From Pseudomonadota bacterium (GTDB lineage: Bacteria; Desulfobacterota; Desulfovibrionia; Desulfovibrionales; Desulfovibrionaceae), in the NCBI GenBank assembly GCA_023411815.1, contig JAEYOJ010000145.1:1-32982 (forward strand): a stretch of DNA of 32,982 nucleotides. The letters run 5' to 3'. This document shows, in pieces, positions 15,630 through 23,401 of this stretch; position 1 is the stretch's first letter, and each line of letters begins with the position of its first letter. Under the pieces are notes generated by a model. It was not told where the DNA came from. It did no database searches and was given only the letters and a program-made list of their open reading frames with translations. A program made the position numbers and the translations under genes.

Positions 15630-17925
15630 CGGCTCGGCTGCCAAGGGCGGCGCCAAGTCGGTCGTCCTACGCCCCAGCTCCATGTCCGCCTTGCGCGTCA
15701 GGCTCAGCAGCGATGCTGGCGGACTGCTGGCGCTCGTGGGCGTGCTGCTGGCCTTGAGCATCATGGCCGGAGTGCGTTTCGAACGGCCCATCTCGATCTA
15801 CGTCGCCGGCGAGATCGCCAGCCAGGACATCACCGCCGACGAGGACTTGCTCCTGGAGGAGGCCGAGGCCACCCAGCGCAAGCGCGAACAGGTCTCCTCG
15901 GCCCAGCCGCCGGTGTATGATCTCAGCCACGAGGTGGTGGCCGATCTCAGACGGCGCGTGACTGCGATCCTCGAGCAGGTGGCCCAGACTCCCACCGAGG
16001 AACTGGAGCGGCTGCGCTGGCAGATTTCCGAGAGCCTCAATTCCGAGATCAGCTCGCGCAGTCTGTTCCTGTGGCGCTCGGACGAATTCCGGCAAGCGCT
16101 CGTCGAGACCATCCTGCCCTGGATCCAGGCCTACTTCGGCCATGGCGTCGTGGGTGAGAAACGGCTGCTATTGCCCAACAAGGGCGGCATCATCATCCGC
16201 GATCTGGGCACCGACCAGGAGAGCCTCAAGGCCGACCTGCAGCTCATCCGCGACCTGGGCCAGTTCCGCGAGGACCTCGAGCACTACCTGCGGATCGACC
16301 TCAAGAAGCCCATCCGCTTCCGCCGGGCCGTGGAGGACATCATCCACCCCATGGCCATGCCGAGCCTGACCTTTAATCGCGAGGCCACCCAAAGCCGCAA
16401 GCGCGAGGTCATGGAGGCCGTCGAGCCGGTCTACACGCAGATCAAGAAGGGCGAGATGATCGTGCGCCAGGGCGAGCGGGTTACGTCGGACCAGCAGCTC
16501 AAGATCCAGGCCCTGTACACTCGTCAGAAGAGCTTCTTCATGCCCATGCAGGCCTCGGGCACCTTCATCATCGGCTTCCTCCTGCTGCTGGGCCTGTACT
16601 TTTCGACCATGGAGGTGCGCACGCGCGACTTGGCCGTGCGCGACGCCGTGTTCCTGGGTTCCATCTTCCTGCTGTTCGGTTTCATGGCCAAGGTGCTGGC
16701 CGTGGTCAAGACGCCCCTGGCGCAGGGGATCGTCTTCGCGAACATGAGCCCGGAGCTGTTCCCCTACCTGTTGCCCGCGGCAGGGGCCATGGGCGTGCTG
16801 GCCCTGTTCTTCCCCGTGATCGTCTGCTTCTTCGCCGGACTGCTCATCGCCTTCATGTGCGGCAAGCTGGCGGGCGGCGGACTGGAACTGGTCATCTTCT
16901 ATTTCATCTCGGGCATGTTCAACGTCTTCTTCATCAAGCGCGCCCAGAACCGCATCGAGCTGCTGTCCAGCGTCTTCCCGCTCATGGGCGCGCTGCTTCT
17001 CTGCTGGATCGGCGTGCTCCTGCTCGGTTCTCCAGGCGCTGCCGGCGTCTGGAGCGGCACGGTGCTCGTGTTCACCTGCGGACTGCTCTCGCTTCTGGCC
17101 GTGCTGGCCCTGTCGCCCATTACAGAGCATGTCTTCGGCTACACCTCGCGCTTCAAGCTCATGGAGCTCATGAATCTGGAACAGCCGCTCCTGCAGGCGC
17201 TCATGGTGAACGCGCCCGGCACCTACCACCATTCGCTGGTGGTCTCCAACATGGTCGAGGCCGGAGCCAGGGCCATCGGCGCCAACCCTCTCCTGGGCAA
17301 GGTCGCCGCCCTGTACCACGACATCGGCAAGCTCAAGGCGCCGCATTACTTCATCGAGAACCAGTTCGGCTGCGGCAACAAGCACGACAAGCTCGCGCCG
17401 TCCATGAGCGCCCTCGTGCTCATCTCGCACGCCAAGAAGGGCGTGGAACTGGCCAGGGAGCACAAGCTCGGCCCCGAGATCACCGACATCATCCAGCAGC
17501 ACCACGGCACGTCGCTGATCACCTATTTCTACCACAAGGCCCAGGAACTGGCCGAGTCCCGGGGCGAGGAGGCCGTGCGCGAGGAGGATTACCGCTATCC
17601 GGGTCCCAAGCCGCAGACCAAGGAGGCGGGGCTCATCCTGTTGGCCGACGCCATCGAGGCTTCCAGCCGTACCTTGGTCGATCCCACGCCAAGTCGCCTA
17701 AAGGGCCATATCCAGAAGCTGATCCGCACCATCTTCACCGAGGGGCAGCTGGATGAGTCCGAGCTGACGCTCAAGGATCTGCACCTGTTGACCGACGCCT
17801 TCCTGCGCATCCTTACCGGCATATTCCACAACCGCATCGAGTACCCGGGCGACAAGGCCGAGAGCCAGTCCAGCCAGAGCGGGAGCAAGCCCGTTCCCCC
17901 GCCCATGTACCCCATGCACCAGTAA
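15601..17925 (+). CDS. PgpH-like 7TMR-HD cyclic-dinucleotide phosphodiesterase
   Basis: About 774 residues. An N-terminal membrane helix (LLALVGVLLALSIMAG) precedes an extracytoplasmic 7TMR-HDED domain (about 60-310), roughly seven membrane segments (about 320-510), and a cytoplasmic HD domain. The HD residues are visible in APGTYHHSLVVSNMVE and VAALYHDIGKLKAPHYF. The listerial homologue PgpH degrades cyclic di-AMP; no cyclic di-AMP synthase is in the window, so the substrate here is assumed from family knowledge. The start overlaps the phoH end. ATGs at 15592, 15601 and 15607 are all possible; 15601 has a weak GAG upstream. The stop is 3 bp before the ybeY GTG, so the genes are coupled. Confidence 0.92.
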   Translation: MRMLSKKKANGSAAKGGAKSVVLRPSSMSALRVRLSSDAGGLLALVGVLLALSIMAGVRFERPISIYVAGEIASQDITADEDLLLEEAEATQRKREQVSSAQPPVYDLSHEVVADLRRRVTAILEQVAQTPTEELERLRWQISESLNSEISSRSLFLWRSDEFRQALVETILPWIQAYFGHGVVGEKRLLLPNKGGIIIRDLGTDQESLKADLQLIRDLGQFREDLEHYLRIDLKKPIRFRRAVEDIIHPMAMPSLTFNREATQSRKREVMEAVEPVYTQIKKGEMIVRQGERVTSDQQLKIQALYTRQKSFFMPMQASGTFIIGFLLLLGLYFSTMEVRTRDLAVRDAVFLGSIFLLFGFMAKVLAVVKTPLAQGIVFANMSPELFPYLLPAAGAMGVLALFFPVIVCFFAGLLIAFMCGKLAGGGLELVIFYFISGMFNVFFIKRAQNRIELLSSVFPLMGALLLCWIGVLLLGSPGAAGVWSGTVLVFTCGLLSLLAVLALSPITEHVFGYTSRFKLMELMNLEQPLLQALMVNAPGTYHHSLVVSNMVEAGARAIGANPLLGKVAALYHDIGKLKAPHYFIENQFGCGNKHDKLAPSMSALVLISHAKKGVELAREHKLGPEITDIIQQHHGTSLITYFYHKAQELAESRGEEAVREEDYRYPGPKPQTKEAGLILLADAIEASSRTLVDPTPSRLKGHIQKLIRTIFTEGQLDESELTLKDLHLLTDAFLRILTGIFHNRIEYPGDKAESQSSQSGSKPVPPPMYPMHQ

Positions 17926-17928
17926 GCC

Positions 17929-18402
17929 GTGGCAGTATCCCTGTTCACCCAGTCCGGCCTGCTCCTGCCGCCGGCCTTCCCCCTGAGCCGGCGCGAGATC
18001 CTGGATATCTGCGATCCGCTGCTGGATGTTCTGGGCTTGTCCGGAAGCGGCTTCGATCTGCATCTGGTGGACGATACCGATATCGCCAGGCGCAATGCCG
18101 CCTTCATGGGCTGCGTGGGTCCGACCAACGTGCTGAGCTTTCCGTCCGAATCGCGGGACACGGAAGAGACGGACTTGGCCGACCTGCCCGATATGGTCGA
18201 AGAAGGGCAGGGTGACTGGCTGGGGGAGATCGTCCTGTCCGTGGACACCCTGGAGCGCGAGGCCTTTCTGTACGGCCAGCAGCCCCGGGAGCATCTGGTC
18301 CGTCTGCTTGCCCACGGCGTGCTGCATCTGGCCGGCCATGACCACGGCGAGATAATGGACGCCCTCACCGAGCAGGCCGTGGACGCCCTGGGCGAGCCTT
18401 GA
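17929..18402 (+). CDS. ybeY: YbeY endoribonuclease / rRNA maturation factor
   Basis: A 157-residue YbeY, the zinc-dependent enzyme needed for 16S rRNA 3'-end maturation and 70S quality control. The zinc motif HGVLHLAGHDH (H3XH5XH type) is complete near residues 128-138, and the conserved TNVLSFP segment is present. It starts with GTG 3 bp after the preceding stop, without room for a separate promoter, and so is part of the phoH operon. The TDLADLPDMVEEGQGDWLGEI stretch is typical of this family. Length is normal. Confidence 0.94.
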   Translation: MAVSLFTQSGLLLPPAFPLSRREILDICDPLLDVLGLSGSGFDLHLVDDTDIARRNAAFMGCVGPTNVLSFPSESRDTEETDLADLPDMVEEGQGDWLGEIVLSVDTLEREAFLYGQQPREHLVRLLAHGVLHLAGHDHGEIMDALTEQAVDALGEP

Positions 18403-18443
18403 GGCGTCTTGCCGGCGCGGCCTGGACGGTTTATGAGTTCGCC

Positions 18444-18890
18444 ATGAGTGCGGAAACCGGCAAGGGCCTCATCCCCATCACCAATCATGTGTCCATCCCG
18501 GAGCAGGAGTTGTCCTTCAGCTTCGCCAGGTCGGGCGGTCCAGGCGGCCAGAACGTGAACAAGGTCAACACCAAGGCCGTGTTGCGCTTCGATGTGGCGG
18601 GCTCGCAGAGCCTGGGCGAGGAAGACAAACGGCTCATCTTTGAACGCCTGGACTCCAGGCTGACCAAGGAGGGCGAGCTGGTTCTCACCAGCGACGCCAC
18701 GCGCAGCCAGGAAGACAACAAGCGCCTGACGCTGCTCAAGCTCCAGCAGCTCTTGCGCGCGGCCTTGCGCATACAGCGGCCGCGCAAGGCGACAAGGCCC
18801 AGTCGTGCGGCCAAGGAGCGGCGGCTGGCCGCCAAGAAGGCCAGGGGAGCCCGCAAGCAGGAACGCTCGGGCCAAGGTTTCGATTTCTAG
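18444..18890 (+). CDS. arfB: ArfB-type peptidyl-tRNA hydrolase (ribosome rescue)
   Basis: A 148-residue protein of the codon-independent release-factor class (ArfB/YaeJ, human ICT1). It has the catalytic GGQ loop (SGGPGGQNVNKVNTKAVL, about residues 33-50) and a basic C-terminal tail (RPSRAAKERRLAAKKARGAR) that enters the empty mRNA channel of stalled ribosomes. It lacks a codon-recognition domain, as expected. The ATG at 18444 is preferred over an upstream TTG at 18399 that would overlap ybeY. The TAG stop is also the first three bases of a palindromic repeat element (18888-19015), so the repeat edge supplies this stop codon. Confidence 0.92.
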   Translation: MSAETGKGLIPITNHVSIPEQELSFSFARSGGPGGQNVNKVNTKAVLRFDVAGSQSLGEEDKRLIFERLDSRLTKEGELVLTSDATRSQEDNKRLTLLKLQQLLRAALRIQRPRKATRPSRAAKERRLAAKKARGARKQERSGQGFDF

Positions 18891-19015
18891 AGCATTTGCT
18901 ATCAAAAATGCTTTTCAAGACATGCGTCGGCATGACTTGCCGCTAGCTTCGGCGCAGGCGCAATTTACTTGCGCCGTCAGCTCCGGAGCGGGCGTCCATA
19001 AAGCAATCTGCTCCA
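18888..19015 (+). repeat. Nested-palindrome intergenic element, copy A
   Basis: About 128 bp beginning TAGAGCATTT and ending AGCAATCTGCTCCAGA. It shares its core with the copy at 23402-23500: aGGCGCAATTTACTTGCGCC (18952-18971 region, a 7-bp stem with a 5-nt loop) and the following CCGGAGCG...GCGT...AAAGCAATCTGCTC. Its left arm is longer and more degenerate than copy B. The orientation is the same as copy B. Confidence 0.85.
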
Positions 19016-19384
19016 GAACTTGCACGTCGAATCAGGGTCCGGCACAGTCATTTCAGTGGCGGGGAGAGTCTGCGAGAGGGCGGCGATCCCGGTTGCTTTG
19101 CACCAGCACCAGCGCATTGTTTCTTGAGCCTGAACAAGCCTTGCTCTTTCCAGGCAACCCGCCATATGAGTGACTCGCTGAACCCGCTGTTTTCATTACC
19201 TGCTTTTCGCGGCAGGCTTTTTGAATGGCCTGTCCCGGTCTTTTCGCATTCGCACGGACGGTCAGATCGACCTGCCGTGATGACGGTGTCTGCGCGGCTT
19301 TGAACCGCGCAAGGCTTGGGGCTGTTTTCTGCACGCCCGCAGTGGGCGAGGGTTAGGTAGAGTGTCATGAAGGAGGCTTGCGTC
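19016..19384. other. Non-coding stretch upstream of the OmpA lipoprotein
   Basis: No gene is supported. A weak hairpin CCTGC...GCAGG followed by CTTTTT (19199-19221) could end rightward transcription from the arfB operon, and a second one, GCGCGG...CCGCGC, lies near 19287-19305. The promoter for the OmpA-type gene must be in the right half, but I cannot point to a convincing one. Confidence 0.4.
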
Positions 19385-20050
19385 TTGAAAAGTATCGCCA
19401 TCAAATCCCTGTTGGTCTGCATGTGTGCCCTGTTGTTCGCCGCGGGCTGCACCACCAATCCTTATACCGGCGAGCGGCAGGTCAGCCGGACCGCCATCGG
19501 AGCCGGTGTCGGCGCGGCCGCGGGTGCGGCCGGAGGAGCAATCTTCGGCGGCGGTGACCGCAGCAAGCGCGTGCTCATCGGCGCGGGCATCGGCGCTCTG
19601 GCCGGCGGCGCGGTGGGCGGCTACATGGACTACCAGGAGTCCAAGCTGCGCCAGCGGCTGCAGGGCACGGGCGTCAGCGTGACCCGCCAGGGAGACATGA
19701 TCATCCTGAACATGCCGGGCAACGTGACCTTCGATACCGGCTCCGCGGGCATCAAGCCGCAGTTCTTCGAGGTGCTCAACTCCGTGGCCATCGTGCTCAG
19801 GGAGTACGAGAAGACCTACGTCGACGTTTTCGGCCACACCGATTCCACGGGCTCGCTGGACCTGAACATGCGTCTGTCCCAGGACCGCGCCCAGAGCGTG
19901 GCCCAGTATCTCGTCAGCCAGGGCGTGCAGCAGGAGCGCTTCCTCGCGCGCGGCATGGGCCCGAACCAGCCCATCGCCGACAATTCAACGGCCGCGGGCC
20001 GGGCTCAGAACCGCCGCGTGGAGATCAAGCTCACGCCCATCACTCAGTAG
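19385..20050 (+). CDS. OmpA-family lipoprotein with glycine-zipper segment
   Basis: A 221-residue outer-membrane lipoprotein. Signal peptide and lipobox are LLVCMCALLFAAGC with the acylated Cys at residue 22. A glycine-zipper region follows (AIGAGVGAAAGAAGGAIFGG and LIGAGIGALAGGAVGG, about 42-85), then a C-terminal OmpA peptidoglycan-binding domain (about 105-218) with VFGHTDSTGSLDLNMRLSQD and AQNRRVEI. The start is TTG at 19385, because AAGGAGG lies eight bases upstream, inside what would be the coding start if the ATG at 19367 were used. It probably tethers outer membrane to peptidoglycan, separate from the tol-pal copy downstream. Confidence 0.9.
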   Translation: MKSIAIKSLLVCMCALLFAAGCTTNPYTGERQVSRTAIGAGVGAAAGAAGGAIFGGGDRSKRVLIGAGIGALAGGAVGGYMDYQESKLRQRLQGTGVSVTRQGDMIILNMPGNVTFDTGSAGIKPQFFEVLNSVAIVLREYEKTYVDVFGHTDSTGSLDLNMRLSQDRAQSVAQYLVSQGVQQERFLARGMGPNQPIADNSTAAGRAQNRRVEIKLTPITQ

Positions 20051-20105
20051 CAGTCGTCGATTCCGTCAACTGCATCCGAAATACCGCGGGGCCGCTTTTC
20101 CCATG

Positions 20106-20124
20106 AAAGGCGGCTCCGCCTTTT
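20106..20124 (+). terminator. Compact terminator after the OmpA lipoprotein
   Basis: AAAGGCGG and CCGCCTTT flank CT and end in TTTT. It is 55 bp after the stop codon. Confidence 0.6.
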
Positions 20125-20209
20125 GGAGGCAAGCCCGCCTTGACCCTGTCCCGGTCGCTCGGGTAAATCGGCCCTGACATTTCCTTCCATCTGCGGTCCA
20201 AGGAGCAGC

Positions 20210-20818
20210 ATGTCCCCGCGAGGAGTCTACACGGCGCTTGAGCCACTGGTGCTGGCATCGGCCTCGCCCAGGCGCAGTGAACTGCTGGGCCTGGCCGGCC
20301 TGGAGTTCGAGGTCCTGCCCGGCGAAGCCGAACCCATGCCCGAGAATGGCGAGCCGCCTTCGGAATACGCCTGCCGCGCGGCCCTGGCCAAGGCGCTGGA
20401 CGCCTTCGGCCGCCGGCCCGAGGCCGTTGTGCTGGCCGCCGATACCATAGTCGTCCTGGACAAGCGCATCCTGGGCAAGCCCATCGATGCGGCCGATGCG
20501 CTGCGCACCCTGCGGGACCTGTCGGGCCGCACCCATGAGGTCATCACCGGCTGCGTAGTTTGCACCCCGGGACGCGAGCCGGAAAGCTTCGCCGTATCCA
20601 CGCTGGTGACGATGGCCGAGGTCGGGGATGCCGCGCTGGAGGCCTACGTGGCCACGGGCGAACCCATGGACAAGGCCGGCAGCTATGCCATCCAGGGACA
20701 GGGAGGCTTTCTCGTGCGGCGCATCGACGGCTCGTATTCCAACGTGGTGGGATTGCCCGTGACGGAGGTGCTCGAAGCCCTTTCGGCCATGGGAATCATC
20801 GCGCCGCGGGCAGGGTAG
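20210..20818 (+). CDS. maf: Maf-family nucleotide pyrophosphatase
   Basis: A 202-residue Maf protein; this family hydrolyses dTTP, UTP or modified nucleotides to monophosphates. The conserved LASASPRRSELL (about residues 15-26), VVLAADTIVVLDKRILGKP (about 73-91) and DKAGSYAIQGQGG motifs are present. AAGGAG lies four bases before the ATG. It ends in the tail LPVTEVLEALSAMGIIAPRAG. A second, divergent copy of this tail exists as a fragment in front of pgpA at 22723-22806, so the original maf-pgpA arrangement has been rebuilt here. The specific substrate cannot be told from motifs alone. Confidence 0.94.
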   Translation: MSPRGVYTALEPLVLASASPRRSELLGLAGLEFEVLPGEAEPMPENGEPPSEYACRAALAKALDAFGRRPEAVVLAADTIVVLDKRILGKPIDAADALRTLRDLSGRTHEVITGCVVCTPGREPESFAVSTLVTMAEVGDAALEAYVATGEPMDKAGSYAIQGQGGFLVRRIDGSYSNVVGLPVTEVLEALSAMGIIAPRAG

Positions 20819-20852
20819 CCGTCCTGCATCTCTTTCGTGCCGGCCACAAGAA

Positions 20853-22055
20853 ATGAAATACTACACGTCCATCTGTGCCATTGCCAAAGACGAGGACCAC
20901 GCTCTCAGGGAGTGGGTGGTCTATCATTTGATGATCGGCTTCGAAGCCGTCTTCATCTACGACAACGCCAGCAGGAATTCCATCCGTCTGCTGCTGGCGG
21001 ATCTCGTCGAGGAGCAGCTCGTGCATGTCATTGATTGGCCTGTTCACGAGGCTCCGCAGCTTTCCGCCTATGCCCATTACCTGGTCAATTTCAAGGGCGT
21101 AAGCCGGTGGACGGCCTTCATCGACATTGACGAGTTCATCGTGCCCAGACAGGCGTCCGACGTGCGGGATATGCTCGAAGCCTACGAAGACCATGCCGGA
21201 CTCGCCTTGTCCTGGATGATGTTCGGCTCCAATGGGCATCTCTCGCGCCCGTCCGGCCTTTGCATCGAGACATACGCGAACAGGCTGGAAGCGAGCCAGA
21301 AGATCAAGACCATCGCCCAATGCGAATATGTAGTGAAGCCCGTTTCACCGCACCATTTCGAGTATCTGCCGGGTCACTGCTGCGTCAACGCGGAGCGGGT
21401 GCCGGTCAGGGGAGCATTCTCCTACTATACGGATGATATCTGCCGGATAAACCATTACTACTTCAAATCGCAGCAGGACTTTTGCGCCAAGATCGAGCGA
21501 GGGTTCGCGACGAAGATGAAAACCAGGGACGGCTACGATCTGGCCGAGTTTCTGGGTCAGGCCCGGCAGGCCGGAGTGCCGGACGATTTCATCTCCAGGT
21601 ATGTCGCCCCCTTGAGCCGATGGCTGCGCAGGCCTGCCAGCATCGTGAAACAGCTAGTCCAGGACCACGCCGGAAAAACAGTCGAAAGCTTCGTTCGGGA
21701 AATACTGCGACAGATCAGCGCTGGAAGAGTCGAGAAGGCGGAAGGGCTGGTTCGGCTCATGCTGCGCTATCATCCCGACAGTTGCGGCGCTCAGATTTTG
21801 GCCTCGACGTTCTACAGAAGAAAAGGCGACCTGGGGAAAGCGCGCTCATGCGCAATCAGGGCCATCGGGATCGAGGGCAAGGCCGAATCCTACTATGAGC
21901 TGCTGCAAACCGAACTAGCCATGGGCAGGCCTGATCAATGCAGGCGGATCGCCGAGTTCATGCGCAGCTCAATGAGCGAACTTGGCCGGCTGACCGACCT
22001 CTGGGAAGACAGATTGCGGGCGGCCATGGCGGCCCCGGACACAGGAGGAGAGTAG
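20853..22055 (+). CDS. Glycosyltransferase family 2/92-like with helical C-terminus
   Basis: A 400-residue protein. The N-terminal half has the pattern of the 'Glyco_tranf_2_4 / GT92-like' group: YYTSICAIAKDEDHALREWV at the start, IYDNASRNS, and the metal-binding FIDIDEFIVP motif near residue 94. The C-terminal third is TPR-like (YYELLQTELAMGRPDQ). It probably modifies surface polysaccharide. The last eight residues, AAPDTGGE, are identical in sequence origin to the tail of a Maf fragment 750 bp downstream, so the gene's 3' end lies within a duplicated maf-pgpA junction. It appears to be an insertion between maf and pgpA. The ribosome binding site is not strong. Confidence 0.85.
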   Translation: MKYYTSICAIAKDEDHALREWVVYHLMIGFEAVFIYDNASRNSIRLLLADLVEEQLVHVIDWPVHEAPQLSAYAHYLVNFKGVSRWTAFIDIDEFIVPRQASDVRDMLEAYEDHAGLALSWMMFGSNGHLSRPSGLCIETYANRLEASQKIKTIAQCEYVVKPVSPHHFEYLPGHCCVNAERVPVRGAFSYYTDDICRINHYYFKSQQDFCAKIERGFATKMKTRDGYDLAEFLGQARQAGVPDDFISRYVAPLSRWLRRPASIVKQLVQDHAGKTVESFVREILRQISAGRVEKAEGLVRLMLRYHPDSCGAQILASTFYRRKGDLGKARSCAIRAIGIEGKAESYYELLQTELAMGRPDQCRRIAEFMRSSMSELGRLTDLWEDRLRAAMAAPDTGGE

Positions 22056-22099
22056 ATCATGGCTGACGGCACGAAGCTGCAGCCCGTAGTTTGCCCCCG
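22029..22099 (+). repeat. Junction repeat, left copy (maf tail / pgpA head)
   Basis: Starts GCGGCCCCGGACACAGGAGG and matches 22780-22851 at about 90% (roughly six mismatches and one gap by eye). It contains the last codons of the glycosyltransferase and then a dead copy of the first pgpA codons. Confidence 0.9.
22059..22099 (+). pseudogene. 5' remnant of pgpA
   Basis: ATG at 22059 reads MADGTKLQ, against MSDGTKLQ of the real pgpA, then a one-base loss shifts the frame and homology ends by about 22099. The relic reading frame stops at 22127. It retains a GGAGG site. It marks a duplicated pgpA start left behind when the DinB segment was placed between the copies. Confidence 0.85.
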
Positions 22100-22132
22100 G
22101 AGGCCTCCCGCGTGGCCATGTGGGTGACCATG

Positions 22133-22600
22133 TCATTGGCCCATGTGCGCACGAACCTCCGCGAGTCGCTCCTGATAATGCCGAATGTGTAGCCGAAGGT
22201 GTTTGTAGTAATCCTCGATCAAGAACTCCAAGGTTTGTGATCCGTTTGGAGTTCGCCATATGTGGCGTTTGGCGTCATTGGGAGTCGTATCGGCAAGGTG
22301 CAGAAGCAGCATATTGTAGCATGACCAGAGCTGGGAAAGGACATCGAATTCTAGTTCGTCATATTTCTGCTGGGTTACCCACGGCTCAGCATCATATCCA
22401 GGGAAAAAATCCAAATCGCCGAATCTGAGGCGGGTAAAACGCTGGTGGTTGTTGCTCGCAGAGTCTATCAGGTGTCCGACTATCTCAGCCAATGTCCAGG
22501 TATCCGGCGAGATTCGGACATGGCATGCCTCGCGTGGTGTCGAATCGAGAATATCTTGAAAGGACTGTATTGTTTCTTTGGCTTCAGTGATGATCAACAT
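22133..22600 (-). CDS. DinB-family (DinB_2) protein
   Basis: A 155-residue four-helix-bundle protein. The DinB signature histidines are seen in WTLAEIVGHLIDSASNNHQRF (helix 2, about residues 35-55) and in the C-terminal IEDYYKHLRLHIRHYQ. The family comprises metal-dependent enzymes, including thiol transferases such as BshA-pathway and mycothiol relatives, and many uncharacterised members. The gene is read against its neighbours, has visibly lower GC content than the surroundings, lacks a good ribosome binding site, and sits exactly between the two junction repeats. All of this suggests recent acquisition. Confidence 0.85.
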   Translation of the reverse strand: MLIITEAKETIQSFQDILDSTPREACHVRISPDTWTLAEIVGHLIDSASNNHQRFTRLRFGDLDFFPGYDAEPWVTQQKYDELEFDVLSQLWSCYNMLLLHLADTTPNDAKRHIWRTPNGSQTLEFLIEDYYKHLRLHIRHYQERLAEVRAHMGQ

Positions 22601-22722
22601 AGCGATTTTCCATTGAATATAGATGTGATGTCCTCGTTCTGACCACTATTCTAGCTAAAGCTCCCACCAGAGGCAATCCAATGCTAATAAGTACAAAGAG
22701 TTATCACCTAAAGTCGCTGATC

Positions 22723-22806
22723 GACTTGGTCCGCTTGCCGGTGAGCGAAGTGCTGAACGCACTGGCGCGAGTCGGAGTCGCGGCCCCGGACACAGGAGGG
22801 GACTAA
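22723..22806 (+). pseudogene. 3' remnant of a second, divergent maf
   Basis: Reads DLVRLPVSEVLNALARVGVA then APDTGGD and a TAA, aligning with the intact maf tail NVVGLPVTEVLEALSAMGIIAP. Nothing Maf-like precedes it. The DNA differs from the intact maf tail at roughly 40% of positions by eye, so it is not a recent copy. It ends 3 bp before the pgpA start, as an original maf-pgpA operon would. Confidence 0.85.
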
Positions 22807-22851
22807 ATCATGTCTGACGGCACGAAGCTGCAGGCCCGTATTTTGCCCACG
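22780..22851 (+). repeat. Junction repeat, right copy (maf tail / pgpA head)
   Basis: The intact partner of 22029-22099. It spans the end of the Maf fragment, the ribosome binding site GGAGGGG and the first 14 codons of pgpA. Confidence 0.9.
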
Positions 22852-23334
22852 ACTTTGCTGGACAGGGCCGCATACTTCCTGGCCACGCTTTGGCCCCTAG
22901 GCCACGTGCCCAAGGCCCCGGGCACCGCCGGCGCGTTGTTCGCGGCCCTTTCGGCGCCCTGGCTGTTCATGCCTCTGCCCATATGGGGGCGGCTGACGGT
23001 ATTGGCCGTGATCTTCGTGCTCGGCGGCTTGGCCGCCACGCGCGTGGAACGCATCACCGGGCGCAAGGATCCAGGCTGCGTGATCGTGGACGAGTTGCTG
23101 GGCCAGTGGGTGACCTACCTGCCATTCGCCCATCTCGAATTCTGGCAGCTGCTCGTGGGGTTCTCCCTGTTCCGCCTCTTCGACATCAGCAAGCCCTGGC
23201 CCGTATGCCGCTCCGAGACCTGCCTGCCCGAAGGCTTCGGTGTCATGATCGACGATGCCGTGGCCGCCCTGTATGCCGCCGCCTGCCTGTGGCTCGTCGC
23301 GAGCCTGGAAGCCTGGCTGTTCGCCATGAGCTGA
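22810..23334 (+). CDS. pgpA: Phosphatidylglycerophosphatase A
   Basis: A 174-residue integral inner-membrane lipid phosphatase that makes phosphatidylglycerol from phosphatidylglycerol phosphate. PgpA motifs are all visible: LGHVPKAPGTAGALFAAL (about residues 30-47), DPGCVIVDELLGQWV (about 86-100), FDISKPWPV (about 123-131) and GFGVMIDDAVAAL. Four or so hydrophobic segments are present, as expected. GGAGGGG lies eight bases before the ATG. It is preceded by a fragment of maf and followed by a strong bidirectional terminator. Confidence 0.94.
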   Translation: MSDGTKLQARILPTTLLDRAAYFLATLWPLGHVPKAPGTAGALFAALSAPWLFMPLPIWGRLTVLAVIFVLGGLAATRVERITGRKDPGCVIVDELLGQWVTYLPFAHLEFWQLLVGFSLFRLFDISKPWPVCRSETCLPEGFGVMIDDAVAALYAAACLWLVASLEAWLFAMS

Positions 23335-23345
23335 TGCGCAATAAA

Positions 23346-23378
23346 AAACGCCGCGGATGCTGGGCATCCGCGGCGTTT
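23346..23378. terminator. Bidirectional intrinsic terminator between pgpA and pal
   Basis: AACGCCGCGGATGC (23347-23360) pairs perfectly with GCATCCGCGGCGTT (23364-23377) around TGG. On the minus strand it is followed by a six-T run, making it the likely terminator of pal; on the plus strand it ends pgpA with a shorter TTT. Confidence 0.9.
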
Positions 23379-23401
23379 GTCTAGGCAATGATCCCAAGAC
23401 T

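Noticed and set aside
16168..17535. 455-codon open frame antisense to the PgpH-like gene
   Set aside because: The plus-strand gene has clear HD and membrane motifs; the antisense product is His/Asp/Glu-rich noise.
22029..22851. DinB segment as an integrase-type genomic island with att sites
   Set aside because: The flanking repeats are a maf-pgpA gene junction, not a tRNA or short att core, and no integrase or transposase lies between them; a duplication with insertion explains them better.
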